Of a stretch of DNA of 64,000 bases, positions 54,182 to 63,738 are shown piece after piece. Below the pieces are notes generated by a model. The model searched no databases. It was not told where the DNA came from and worked only from the letters and a program-made list of their open reading frames with translations. Within the stretch, counting starts at the first letter, position 1; the number at the start of each line of letters is the position of its first letter. The position numbers and the translations under genes were made by a program. Source of the DNA: an uncultured Methanobrevibacter sp. (GTDB lineage: Archaea > Methanobacteriota > Methanobacteria > Methanobacteriales > Methanobacteriaceae); contig NZ_CALGFC010000025.1 in the NCBI RefSeq assembly GCF_937881195.1, positions 62,001 to 126,000 on the forward strand, in the 5' to 3' direction.

Positions 54182-55699
54182 ATGAAAATAAAAGTATTAG
54201 ATACTACACTTCGGGATGGAGAACAAACTCCTGGAATATCGCTCACTGCCAGTGAAAAATTAAGAATAGCTACAAAACTTGATGAAATTGGGGTTAATAT
54301 TATTGAAGCAGGTTCAGCTATTACTTCTCACGGTGAAAGGGAAGCTATTAGAAATATAACAAGTGAAGGTCTTAATGCTGAGATAGCAAGTTTTGCACGT
54401 GCTGTTAAAATAGATGTTGATGCTGCTTTAGAATGTGATGTGGATAGTGTACACCTTGTTGTTCCTACTTCTAATCTACATATACAACATAAACTTAAAA
54501 AATCTAAGGAAGAAGTTTTATCACAAGCGATTGAAGCTTCTGAATATGCTCTTGATCATGGTTTAATAGTCGAGTTATCTGCAGAAGATGCAACAAGAAG
54601 TGATATGAATTATTTAAAGGAAATTTTTAATAGTGGGGTTGATGTTGGAGTACAAAGAATTTGTGCTTGTGATACTGTTGGAATGCTTACTCCTGAAAAA
54701 TCTTATGAATTCTATAGTGAATTAAGTACTATAAAAGCACCTTTAAGTGTACATTGTCATAATGATTTTGGTTTGGCTGTAGCTAACACTCTTGGAGCAA
54801 TTCGTGCTGGAGCTAGTGAATTTCACTGTACTGTAAATGGAATAGGGGAAAGAGCAGGTAATGCTTCTCTTGAAGAGATTATTGTTTCATTAAAAACATT
54901 ATATGGTAAAGGTCAGAATTACACTACTGAAGATAATGGTTCATCAATTTATCAAACAGATATAAATATTCAAGAGTTATATTCAACATCAAAACTTGTA
55001 TCACGACTTACTGGTGTTTATCTACAACCTAATAAAGCTATTGTGGGTGAAAATGCATTTGCGCATGAATCAGGAATTCATGCTGATGGTGTAATTAAGA
55101 ATGCTGCTACTTATGAGCCTATAGTTCCAGAACTTGTTGGTCATAAGCGAAAATTTATTATGGGTAAACATATTGGAACTAAAGGACTAAAAAATAATCT
55201 CGATGAACTTGGAATTAAAGCTACTGATGAACAATTTAAAGAAATATTTGAAAAGGTTAAATCATTAGGTGATATGGGTAAGTGTGTTACTGATGTTGAT
55301 TTACAAGCTATAGCTTATAATGTTCTAGAATTAAAAAGAGAACAGAAAGTTAAACTTGAAGAAGTTACTATTGTTTCTGGAAATAAAGTCATTCCTACTG
55401 CATCTATAAAACTTAAAATAGATGATAAAGATATTTTAGAGGCAGGAGTTGGTATTGGTCCTGTTGATGCAGCTATCGTTGCTGTTAAAAAGGGAATATC
55501 TGACTTTGCAGATGTTGAACTTGAAGAATACCATGTAGATGCAATCACTGGCGGAACTGATGCTTTAATTGATGTTATTGTTAAATTAAGACTTGGAGAT
55601 AAGATAATTTCTGCAAGAAGTACACAACCAGATATTATTAATGCTAGTGTTGAAGCATATTTAAGTGGTGTAAACCGACTTTTAGAAGATGTAAAATAA
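54182..55699 (+). CDS. cimA: (R)-citramalate synthase
   Basis: CimA condenses pyruvate and acetyl-CoA, the first step of the threonine-independent isoleucine route in methanogens. The 505 residues have the DTTLRDGEQTPG motif, EAGSAITSHGEREAIRNI, HCHNDFGLAVANT and NGIGERAGNASLEE of the LeuA-like family, and a C-terminal LeuA dimer/allosteric domain from about 390. The stretch ALECDVDSVHLVVPTS closely resembles the biochemically characterised CimA of Methanocaldococcus, as I remember it. Isopropylmalate or homocitrate synthase are the alternatives. AGGAGAT is the ribosome site. The KEOPS gene follows. Confidence 0.85.
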   Translation: MKIKVLDTTLRDGEQTPGISLTASEKLRIATKLDEIGVNIIEAGSAITSHGEREAIRNITSEGLNAEIASFARAVKIDVDAALECDVDSVHLVVPTSNLHIQHKLKKSKEEVLSQAIEASEYALDHGLIVELSAEDATRSDMNYLKEIFNSGVDVGVQRICACDTVGMLTPEKSYEFYSELSTIKAPLSVHCHNDFGLAVANTLGAIRAGASEFHCTVNGIGERAGNASLEEIIVSLKTLYGKGQNYTTEDNGSSIYQTDINIQELYSTSKLVSRLTGVYLQPNKAIVGENAFAHESGIHADGVIKNAATYEPIVPELVGHKRKFIMGKHIGTKGLKNNLDELGIKATDEQFKEIFEKVKSLGDMGKCVTDVDLQAIAYNVLELKREQKVKLEEVTIVSGNKVIPTASIKLKIDDKDILEAGVGIGPVDAAIVAVKKGISDFADVELEEYHVDAITGGTDALIDVIVKLRLGDKIISARSTQPDIINASVEAYLSGVNRLLEDVK

Positions 55700-55761
55700 T
55701 AAATATTAAAAATGAACAAAATTCATTTTTTAATCTAATCTTTTATAATAATGGTGTTATC

Positions 55762-56304
55762 TTGGAAAATATAGATGATTTAGACCTTTTTAAAAATCTA
55801 GGGATTGAAGAAAGTATTGAGATAGTTGGATTTAAAGGAAAAATAGATGATATTTCAACTATCTTAAAAAAGGTTGATTCAATTAAGGATAATTGTTGTA
55901 ATAATTGTATAATCCAATTGATGGATGCAAATGCAATAGCTGGAAAGAAACATCTTTTACATGGAGTTATTCATGCTATTTTATCTTTTAAAAGGGGTAC
56001 AAATTTAGCTAATGATTTAGGAATTGAAGTAGTCTTGAGAACATCTGCTCAAAGACAAATATCAAAAGCTTTGAATGTTTTAGGATTAAAAGAAAAAGAA
56101 ATGGACATAGCTATTGTTTTAATTAATTGTCCTGATTATTTTATTGAAGGGCTATCTGAAATATTTATTAGGGATGATAATGTTTTAAAACCAAAAACAC
56201 CAATACTTAAAGATATTTATAATATTTCTGATGAAGAATTAGCTATTATGAATATTGGAGATATTTTAATTGATAGAACTTCAGCTTTAATAGTTGAGTT
56301 ATAA
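55762..56304 (+). CDS. cgi121: KEOPS complex subunit Cgi121
   Basis: Cgi121 is the tRNA-binding accessory subunit of the KEOPS complex, which makes t6A in tRNAs. The 180 residues contain VQ-like family features: IQLMDANAIAGKKHLLHGVIHAILSFKRG, EVVLRTSAQRQISKALNVLGLK and a hydrophobic core strand MDIAIVLIN. Translation seems to start at TTG 55762, with GGTG at 55752-55755 six bases upstream; no ATG is suitably placed. The other KEOPS genes are not in the window. Confidence 0.82.
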   Translation: MENIDDLDLFKNLGIEESIEIVGFKGKIDDISTILKKVDSIKDNCCNNCIIQLMDANAIAGKKHLLHGVIHAILSFKRGTNLANDLGIEVVLRTSAQRQISKALNVLGLKEKEMDIAIVLINCPDYFIEGLSEIFIRDDNVLKPKTPILKDIYNISDEELAIMNIGDILIDRTSALIVEL

Positions 56305-56590
56305 ATTATTTAATTATTAATTATTTTTTAATTATTAATCATTTCTTAAATATTAATTAATATTATTTATAAATCATATTTAGTTAATATACTAATAAAA
56401 TTTATAATATTATAATATTATCATATGGGAATGCTATTATAGTAATTTGTTGTTATTATTATAATAATAATAATCATTCTTTTTAACAATAATGAAATTT
56501 ATCATAATACATTATAAGAAATTTTATTATATATAATAAGAAAGTTTATTAAATTGAATTATATGAAAGTTTATTAAATGGAATGATAAT

Positions 56591-57376
56591 ATGGAAGTAA
56601 AAGCTTTTTATTTTAGCCCAACAGGGACTACTGAAAAAATAACTACAAAAATAGCACAAAAAGTAGCTATGGAACTTAAAACATCTCTAAAAAATGTAAA
56701 TTTTACTAAAATTAATGATATTGATGAAATCCCAGAATTTTCAAAAGAAGATATTTTTATTTTAGGATTGCCTGTTTATTCTGGAAGAATTCCTAAAATA
56801 GTGGAGGAATATGTTTATAATTTAAAAGGGAATGCTACAAAAGCTGTTGTTGTAGCTGTTTATGGAAATAGGGATTATGATGATGCATTACTTGAAATGA
56901 GAAATATATTGGATGAAAATAATTTTAATGTAATTGCAGCTGGTGCATTTATTGGAGAACATTCTTTTACAAGTAAAGTAGCTACAAATAGGCCTGATGA
57001 AGCTGATTTAGATGAAGCAATAGCTTTTGGAAAATTAATCGCTTCAAAAGTAGATTTAATTGATGAAGATTCATCTGAAAGTATTAAAGTCAAAGGAAAT
57101 TATCCTTATAAAGAAAGAGGAGTGTTACCATTAGTTGCACCGTCTACTAATGATAATTGCACATCTTGTATGGATTGTGTAGAAAAATGTCCTACAAATG
57201 CAATAAATACTGATGATCCATTAGAAACAGATCCCAATAAATGTATTATTTGTTGTGAATGTATAAAGATATGTCCTGAAAATGCGAAATTTAATACAGA
57301 TGAAACTATTTTAGGGCTTGCTAAATTTTTAGAAGAAAATTTCTCAGAAAGAAGAAATTCTGAAATATTTATTTAA
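56591..57376 (+). CDS. EFR1-type flavodoxin-ferredoxin fusion protein
   Basis: The 261 residues join a flavodoxin-like domain (FYFSPTGTTEKITTKIA, FILGLPVYSGRIPKIVEEY, about 1-165) with a 2[4Fe-4S] ferredoxin (CTSCMDCVEKCPTNAI and CIICCECIKICPENAKF, about 190-235). EFR1 proteins are presumed electron carriers between flavin and iron-sulfur partners; the reaction is unknown. Note the adjacent Cys-Cys in CIICCEC, one more than required. GGAATGATAAT is the ribosome site. Confidence 0.85.
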   Translation: MEVKAFYFSPTGTTEKITTKIAQKVAMELKTSLKNVNFTKINDIDEIPEFSKEDIFILGLPVYSGRIPKIVEEYVYNLKGNATKAVVVAVYGNRDYDDALLEMRNILDENNFNVIAAGAFIGEHSFTSKVATNRPDEADLDEAIAFGKLIASKVDLIDEDSSESIKVKGNYPYKERGVLPLVAPSTNDNCTSCMDCVEKCPTNAINTDDPLETDPNKCIICCECIKICPENAKFNTDETILGLAKFLEENFSERRNSEIFI

Positions 57377-57519
57377 ATTCTGAATTTAAAACAAGAAATT
57401 TAAATATTCCATAATAAAATTTAATCTATTCCAATATAATATTTAATTTATTCCAAAATAATATTTAGTTTATTCTAGAATAAATTTTAATTTTTAAATT
57501 TTATAATTTATTTAGATAA

Positions 57520-57807
57520 TTATTTTTTATTTTCTTCTTCAAGGTATTTTTTTATCTTTTTTTCTTCCCATTCTTTTCCAAGTACTTTATTTTCAAATAC
57601 GAAAATCCCTAAGAAATGGAATACTAAACCTATTCCCCATAATATAAGTGGGAATAGAAACCACCATATTCCTGGGGTGAAAATTAAGTTTATCATAAAT
57701 AAAAAGAAGTTTATTATAATATATGTAATTAAATGGATATAAAATCCTTTTAAATCTTCTACTCTTTTTTTAGCTTTTTTATAAACTTTTTCATCATAAT
57801 TTTCCAT
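57520..57807 (-). CDS. 2TM-domain small membrane protein
   Basis: The 95-residue protein shows the family pattern: YDEKVYKKAKKRVEDLKGFYIHLITYIIINFFLFMINLIF, then GIWWFLFPLILWGIGLVFHFLGIF, and a charged C-terminus KVLGKEWEEKKIKKYLEEENKK. Two helices span the membrane with charged termini inside. Its biological role is unknown. GTGATATA precedes the ATG as ribosome site. Confidence 0.85.
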   Translation of the reverse strand: MENYDEKVYKKAKKRVEDLKGFYIHLITYIIINFFLFMINLIFTPGIWWFLFPLILWGIGLVFHFLGIFVFENKVLGKEWEEKKIKKYLEEENKK

Positions 57808-58177
57808 TATATCACAACATTAAAATCTATTATTATTTTTATTTTTAATGTTAAATATACCTTGCTTTAGTATAATTGTTATAAATAAATTTTATTAATT
57901 TTTAAACTTCTAATATTCCTTTTTCACATATAGATAATATGGAAATAGTTAATATATAATAAATAATCTGAATTGAATAATTATAAAAATAATTATTAAA
58001 ATAAAACTTTCAATTTGGTTTAATAAATATTATTAAACCTATTTAAAATATGATATTATTTAAAAAATAAATAAAAAATAGGTAAAAATAGGCAAAACTA
58101 AATTAAAACTAGCTAAAACTAGCTAAAAATAAATAAAAAAATAAAAATAAATATTTACATAATTATATTTTTCTTCT
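57808..58177. other. AT-rich gap downstream of an adhesin gene
   Basis: Short AAACTAGCTAAAA direct repeats occur at 58090-58130. I see no gene or RNA. Confidence 0.4.
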
Positions 58178-59965
58178 TTATCGGAATTTTGTTTTTTTGT
58201 TATATATTAATGAACCTATGAGTATTAAAAAAAATATTGCTACTATTGGTAAATAATATATATCGTTTGTTTTTGGAGTATCTTGAACTATTGAGATTTC
58301 GCTTGCTTTATTATCTGAGTCTCCTCCTGAAGATCCACCTCCACTTTTTGAATTTGCGGATTCTATGTTTTTAGAATTTTCTCCAGGAGTCATTCCAGCT
58401 TTTGCGGTAATTGGTTTGCTTGATTCTTTTGGAGTATTGCTATATTCTTTATTAGAATTTTCTTGATTTATTTTATTATCATTATTTTGAACATTTTCAG
58501 ATTCAGAACCTGTATCTGTTCCATCACCTGATTCTGGCTGAACACCATCACCAGATCCGGTTCCATTTTCGGTCCCACCACCAGTACTGTTACCAGTTTC
58601 ATTTCCTATTCCAGAACCTGTTCCATTACCATTTCCTGTCCCATTTCCAGTTCCATTACTCTGTCCAGACTCTTCGCCATTTCCTTGGCCGTTCCCCTCA
58701 TTAATAAAATTTTCATATTCTTCTTTGAGATCTTTTGTTAAAATATTTATTGTATATGTATCTAGTGTTACTCTTGCTGTTATTGTGTTATCTTGTTCTA
58801 ATAGATTAATTAGTTTTTCACTATAGTCAACATATGCTGTACCATTTATTAATTGGGTTGAAACTAAGTCGTTTCCATTAAGTCGAAATTTAACTTCTAT
58901 AGGTGGTATATCAGTTATTTTTTTTCTTCCTAAGTATATAGAAACTGAAAATTTGCCAAAACTATCTTTTGTGAGTTTAGCTTGAAGTAAAGTTACTTCA
59001 GTTAAAGGACACAAAGCTGCCATTGATAAATCATTGCTGCCCATCCAATTTGCTCCTAAAAGTATATTTGGGCAATCACATGGGCCTGCATAAATATTTC
59101 TATCTCCACTACCAAATATTGCATTTAAAGAAATATTTACTTGATAAAAATTATCATTTGTTTTAAAATTTTCTTCAAATAGTATGCCATTTATAATACT
59201 ATAAACTATAGTATTTTGATTAATGTTCAGATTATCATTATTCTCTGAATTTATGATTAGTCCATAAAGATTATTATTAAAAACATTCCAATTAATAGAT
59301 ACATTTTCAATATTATTGTTTAAATATATCCCTGAATTTTGATTATTTTGAAAAGTATTATTTTTTATAAGAATATTCTCACAATCTTTAAGATACACTC
59401 CATTAAATGAGTTTTTAAATTCATTTTCATAAATATTAATATTAATACTATTAATCAGATAAATAGATGATTCTTCACATGAATTAAATAAATTATTGAA
59501 GATTTTTACACTTTTTGTGGTAGTTTTGTAATTATTAATAGTAATAATATTCCCATAAATATTTTCAAAATTAAAACCTGTTATATTTGTCCCTATAGCT
59601 GATGAATTTATTAAAAAGATTGTATTTAATGAATTATTAGGATTAGAGTTTTCAATTTTAGTGTTAACAGTACTTATGATATTTAATTTCTTATTTATTA
59701 TTAGGGTCAAATTATTATATTTATCTCCTTTAAAATTTATTGTATCTCCATCATTAGAATTATCAATTATTCTTTGAATGTTTTCATTAATAGCAGAGTT
59801 AGGGCTATTATTAGAAATATTTGTCGAATTATCATATGAATTGCTAATAGAACCATAATTGGAACTATCTTCAATATTGATTGTTTTTGCAGATATTAGA
59901 TTTATTGAAAAGAGAATCAGAAAAATAATTATTATTGTAAATATTATATTATTTTTTTTATTCAT
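58178..59965 (-). CDS. Adhesin-like beta-helix protein with Gly-rich stalk and C-terminal membrane anchor
   Basis: The 595 residues include a signal peptide (NIIFTIIIIFLILFSINLISAKT), beta-helix repeats from about 75 to 320, an Ig-like segment (about 330-415, with TKDSFGKFSVSIYLGRKKITDIPP), a repetitive Gly/Asn/Thr/Ser stalk from about 424 to 480 (NGTGNGTGNGNGTG), an acidic Ser/Asn region and a terminal helix YLPIVAIFFLILIGSLIYNKKTKFR. The anchor and stalk suit a protein that projects through the wall. The segment before the helix (NIQRIIDNSNDGDTINFKG, then YNNLTLIINKKLNIIST) is shared with the adhesin starting at 63739. TGTGAA is the ribosome site. Confidence 0.85.
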   Translation of the reverse strand: MNKKNNIIFTIIIIFLILFSINLISAKTINIEDSSNYGSISNSYDNSTNISNNSPNSAINENIQRIIDNSNDGDTINFKGDKYNNLTLIINKKLNIISTVNTKIENSNPNNSLNTIFLINSSAIGTNITGFNFENIYGNIITINNYKTTTKSVKIFNNLFNSCEESSIYLINSININIYENEFKNSFNGVYLKDCENILIKNNTFQNNQNSGIYLNNNIENVSINWNVFNNNLYGLIINSENNDNLNINQNTIVYSIINGILFEENFKTNDNFYQVNISLNAIFGSGDRNIYAGPCDCPNILLGANWMGSNDLSMAALCPLTEVTLLQAKLTKDSFGKFSVSIYLGRKKITDIPPIEVKFRLNGNDLVSTQLINGTAYVDYSEKLINLLEQDNTITARVTLDTYTINILTKDLKEEYENFINEGNGQGNGEESGQSNGTGNGTGNGNGTGSGIGNETGNSTGGGTENGTGSGDGVQPESGDGTDTGSESENVQNNDNKINQENSNKEYSNTPKESSKPITAKAGMTPGENSKNIESANSKSGGGSSGGDSDNKASEISIVQDTPKTNDIYYLPIVAIFFLILIGSLIYNKKTKFR

Positions 59966-60327
59966 TTTTTCACATGTTTCATTGTTTTGTAAATTAGTAT
60001 ATAGTATTCTGAGGATTGATATAATACTAAATTAATTTACATATACTATTTTAATGTTATGAATATATATTCTTATCGGTCGTTCTATTGCCATTAGTTA
60101 TATATATAAGAATCAATAAAATTAAAATTATTAAAATATTATGTCTATTTATATTAAGATTCCTAATAGATATTTTTTAATATATTTAAATATTCATGGA
60201 TATATTTTATTTAATATTATTTTTTTTATCATATTGTTTATTTGTATTTAAAAATATCACTATTAAGATATTATATATATTACGATATGTATTTTAATTC
60301 TTATCGATAAAATTAACAGGTGAACAA
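59966..60327. other. Divergent promoter region of two adhesin genes
   Basis: The 360-bp gap separates oppositely directed surface-protein genes. It has TATA-like stretches (TTATATATATAAG near 60100, ATATATATT near 60270) and the GC-richer TATCGGTCGTTCTATTGCC at 60075-60095. AGGTGA at the right end is the ribosome site of the plus-strand gene. Confidence 0.45.
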
Positions 60328-63249
60328 ATGGCATATTTGGAAAACAATATTAACAATATTAATAATATAAATAATATTAGTAATATTAGTAATACTAATA
60401 ATATTAGTAATTTTAAGAATAATTTTAAAAAAAATTTATCTTCATTATTTTTCTTAACAATTTTTTTTGTCCTGTTTTTAGCATTGATTAATTCTACATA
60501 TGCTTATAATATAGGGGATAATGAAAGTTTAGATGATGGAATTAATAATGCTTTAAACAATACTGATACTGGTGTGTTAGAACTAAAAGAAAATGGAACA
60601 TACGATGCTCAAAACATCCAGATACAAGCAAATAAAAATGTTACAATAAGGGGAAGTGGAAACGGTTCGGTTATAGATGGTTTAGATGCAAATAGGTTGT
60701 TTTATTTAAATAATAATTCAAGTTTATATCTATACAATCTTATTTTAACTGGTGGAAAACTAACTTCAGACAATGGTAATTTCATTTATAATAATGGGGG
60801 ATATTTATATTTAGAAAATTGTACATTTTCTAATGGAGTTAGCCCGTATTCAACTTCATTACAAGGTGGCATTTATACAACAGATGTAAGTACAACTATC
60901 ATTGAAAATTGTATATTTAAAAATTGTGATGGCTATATGGGAGTAGCAATAGCTAATTACGGAATTTTATCTATTAATAATTCTGTATTTAGAGATAATA
61001 AAGTTCGTTATGGCCTTATCCGTAATAGTGGGCAGATGAATTTAACTAATTCTATTTTTATTAACACTGATGGTAATACATATAGTGGAGGGTATGGTAG
61101 TGATGTTTGGTTAAGAGGAAATTCTACTTCTTACCTAACAAATATCACATTTTTAAACTCAAAACCTACTCATGGAGTTGTTAATGGATATACTGATTTT
61201 GTTGGAAATCTCATCATTGATAATTGTAGTTTCATTGGATCTTCTTCATGGGGTAGTTCAACTGGAGTTTATATTCAAGGAGGTAATGTTTCAATAAATA
61301 ATACTCTATTTGATTCAAATTTGGGTAATGCTGCAGCTAGTGGTGGTGCAATATCAATAACTAAATCTCCAATAATAGTCAATATTAATAATTGTAATTT
61401 TACAAACAATACTTCAAAAGATGGTTCAGGAATTTATTCTTGGACTGATAATCAATGTATAATTTTCATAAATAACTGTATTTTTAATGGAAATATTGTT
61501 AATTCTGCATCATATGGTGGAGGAACAGTTTCTATTGGAGGTAAATCCAAATTTAATATTACAAATAGTACTTTTAAAAATAACAGAGGTATTTATGGAG
61601 GAGCTATCTTTATAGCTCAAAAAGACATAATTGCTACTTTAGTTAATTGTAATATAATAAACAATAGTGCAACACAAGGAAGTGGAATTTATCAAAAAGA
61701 TGGTAATCTAACAGTATTATATTCTATTTTTTTAAATAATACTAACAATGAAACTACTAAAACTATCTATAAATATTATTCTAGTAATAGCTATATGAAC
61801 CTTGATTATAATTATTGGGGTGAAAATAATTTATCAATTGATGATATTGATGGGATGATGTTAGGTCGTGAAGATTTTGTTATTGTTAATTATTATATAA
61901 ACTCTATAAATTTAGAATTATTATCTAATCAGGGATTATATATTGATGATATTTTAAAAATTAAATATAATTTTACTATTTCAGATGAAAATGGTCCTGT
62001 TGATATTAATTCTTTAAATAATTTTATTGGAAATATTAAAGTAGGAAACCAAAATATAGAAATAAATAATCTCACTGGGGAAATAAATCTTCCAATAAGT
62101 GAAATAAATAATTTATATTCCTTGATATTTAGTGGATATGAAGTAGATAATTTAGAATATACTGCACTTCCAAAAGCTGGAAATATAACATTAGAAAACA
62201 TTTCTGGAATTATTGGAGACACAATTATTATAAATGTGACTTTAAAAGATTATAATGGTAATTTATTAGCTAATAAAGAAATTGAATTTTACATTGATAA
62301 TATTTTAATCGGAAAAATCAATACTACTCAAAATGGAATAGCCAGTATTAGCTACTTATTAACAAAATTAGGAAAACTAAATTTAACAGCTAAATATTCT
62401 GGAGATGATTATATTACCTCTGATGTGATAGTTGATTTAATAGTTTCTGAAATTCCTGATACTGAATCTCCTAAAGTTTCAATAAATAAACAAAATGGAA
62501 CCTATTTTAATAATGTTCAACTATTACTAAATATAAGTGAAAATGGAACTATTTATTACACACTTGATGGTAGTAACCCTACTAATAATAGTAATATATA
62601 TAATGGCCCAATTATTTTAAATTCTTCAGCTATTATTAAATATATTGGATATGATTTAGCTAAAAACCCTTCAAATATTTATACTAATAAGTATACTGTT
62701 CAAAAAAGTGCAATTTCTACTCAAGCTAGTGTTAAATCTGGAACATATAAATCTGACATTAAAGTAACTATTCCAAGTGTTTCTGGAACTACAATTTACT
62801 ACAAAATTGGCAGTGGTGTATATAAGAAATACAATGGTCCAATTACTATAAAATCTAGTAGTACTTTAAGTTATTACTATAAAGATATTGTAGGTATTAA
62901 ATCTAAAGTTAATTCAATGAAATATACTATTGATAAAACAAGTCCAAAAGTCTTAGATAAAAATACTAAGTCTTATAAAAAGGTTAAAGCTAAAAAACAA
63001 ACATTAAAAATCAAATTTTCAGAAAATGTCAAAATAAGCTCTAAAAATCTTAAAAAGATCCTTGTTAAAACCAGTAAAGGCAAAAAAGTTTCAGTTAAAT
63101 TCGCAGTTAAAAACAATTACTTATACATGAAAATACCAAAAGTAACTAAAAAGACCAAATACTACTTAATTATCCCTAAAAACATTGTAAGTGATAAATT
63201 AGGTAATTTATTAAAGTCAAAAACAACTTTAAGATATATTAGTCTATAA
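60328..63249 (+). CDS. Large adhesin-like surface protein with beta-helix, Ig-like and chitobiase-C-type domains
   Basis: The 973 residues begin with a 38-residue polar N-region containing NINNINNISN repeats, then a signal helix (about 39-58). A beta-helix with Pmp-like turns (NNTSKDGSGIYSW) occupies about 60-530. An Ig-like domain follows (about 620-705, KDYNGNLLANKEIEFYI). Next come two chitobiase/hexosaminidase C-terminal-like domains: about 711-790 (NGTIYYTLDGSNPTN) and about 795-865 (TTIYYKIGSGVYKKYNGPI). The last 100 residues are a very basic SbsA-like Ig domain (KIKFSENVKISSKNLKK). There is no C-terminal membrane helix, so attachment may be through the basic domain. AGGTGA supports the start. 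Confidence 0.85.
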   Translation: MAYLENNINNINNINNISNISNTNNISNFKNNFKKNLSSLFFLTIFFVLFLALINSTYAYNIGDNESLDDGINNALNNTDTGVLELKENGTYDAQNIQIQANKNVTIRGSGNGSVIDGLDANRLFYLNNNSSLYLYNLILTGGKLTSDNGNFIYNNGGYLYLENCTFSNGVSPYSTSLQGGIYTTDVSTTIIENCIFKNCDGYMGVAIANYGILSINNSVFRDNKVRYGLIRNSGQMNLTNSIFINTDGNTYSGGYGSDVWLRGNSTSYLTNITFLNSKPTHGVVNGYTDFVGNLIIDNCSFIGSSSWGSSTGVYIQGGNVSINNTLFDSNLGNAAASGGAISITKSPIIVNINNCNFTNNTSKDGSGIYSWTDNQCIIFINNCIFNGNIVNSASYGGGTVSIGGKSKFNITNSTFKNNRGIYGGAIFIAQKDIIATLVNCNIINNSATQGSGIYQKDGNLTVLYSIFLNNTNNETTKTIYKYYSSNSYMNLDYNYWGENNLSIDDIDGMMLGREDFVIVNYYINSINLELLSNQGLYIDDILKIKYNFTISDENGPVDINSLNNFIGNIKVGNQNIEINNLTGEINLPISEINNLYSLIFSGYEVDNLEYTALPKAGNITLENISGIIGDTIIINVTLKDYNGNLLANKEIEFYIDNILIGKINTTQNGIASISYLLTKLGKLNLTAKYSGDDYITSDVIVDLIVSEIPDTESPKVSINKQNGTYFNNVQLLLNISENGTIYYTLDGSNPTNNSNIYNGPIILNSSAIIKYIGYDLAKNPSNIYTNKYTVQKSAISTQASVKSGTYKSDIKVTIPSVSGTTIYYKIGSGVYKKYNGPITIKSSSTLSYYYKDIVGIKSKVNSMKYTIDKTSPKVLDKNTKSYKKVKAKKQTLKIKFSENVKISSKNLKKILVKTSKGKKVSVKFAVKNNYLYMKIPKVTKKTKYYLIIPKNIVSDKLGNLLKSKTTLRYISL
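60346..60420 (+). repeat. In-frame AAT-ATT-AAT/AGT microsatellite in a signal peptide N-region
   Basis: About eight 9-bp units such as AATATTAAC, AATATAAAT and AATATTAGT encode NIN/NIS repeats. They lie between the start codon and the hydrophobic core of the signal sequence of the 973-residue surface protein. Confidence 0.85.
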
Positions 63250-63738
63250 AACAAATCAAAAAAAAAACATTTTTAGTTAGAAGATAAAAAACATTTTTTA
63301 TTAAAAAGGAAATTTACTATCTCCTTTTTTTATTTTTTAATGTATTAAATTATATTTTTTCATTTTTTTAATTTATAATCTATCTTTTGATTCTTTTTTA
63401 TAAAATTTTTAAATAACTTTAAATAACTTTTATAAAACTTTTATAATTAATTTTATGAGTTATAACTACTTTTGACGGGTTTTTTTAATATGGGAGTTTA
63501 ATGATTATTTTATATCTATTTAAGAAGTTATTAATTATATTTTTTGTATTAATACTGATTCTTAGAATTTTTTTTGTTTATTATTGATTTTTTTGCAATG
63601 TTTTTTGTTGGTGAAACATTTATATATTTCTTTTGTATATATTTATTGATATGAAAGGATATTATAGTCGTTATTATTTTTTTATTTTTTAATTTTTTAT
63701 AATATCTATTCTTAATATTATATCATATGGAGGTAGAT
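63250..63738. other. Gap between two adhesin genes
   Basis: A hairpin-plus-T-run terminator lies near the left end (listed separately). TTTATATATTT at 63620-63632 is a TATA-like element for the next gene. No ORF is present. Confidence 0.5.
63303..63335 (+). terminator. Hairpin and T-run after the 973-residue adhesin gene
   Basis: AAAAAGGA (63303-63310) pairs with TCCTTTTT (63322-63329) across an 11-base loop and is followed by more T residues. It starts about 55 bases after the stop codon. Confidence 0.55.
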
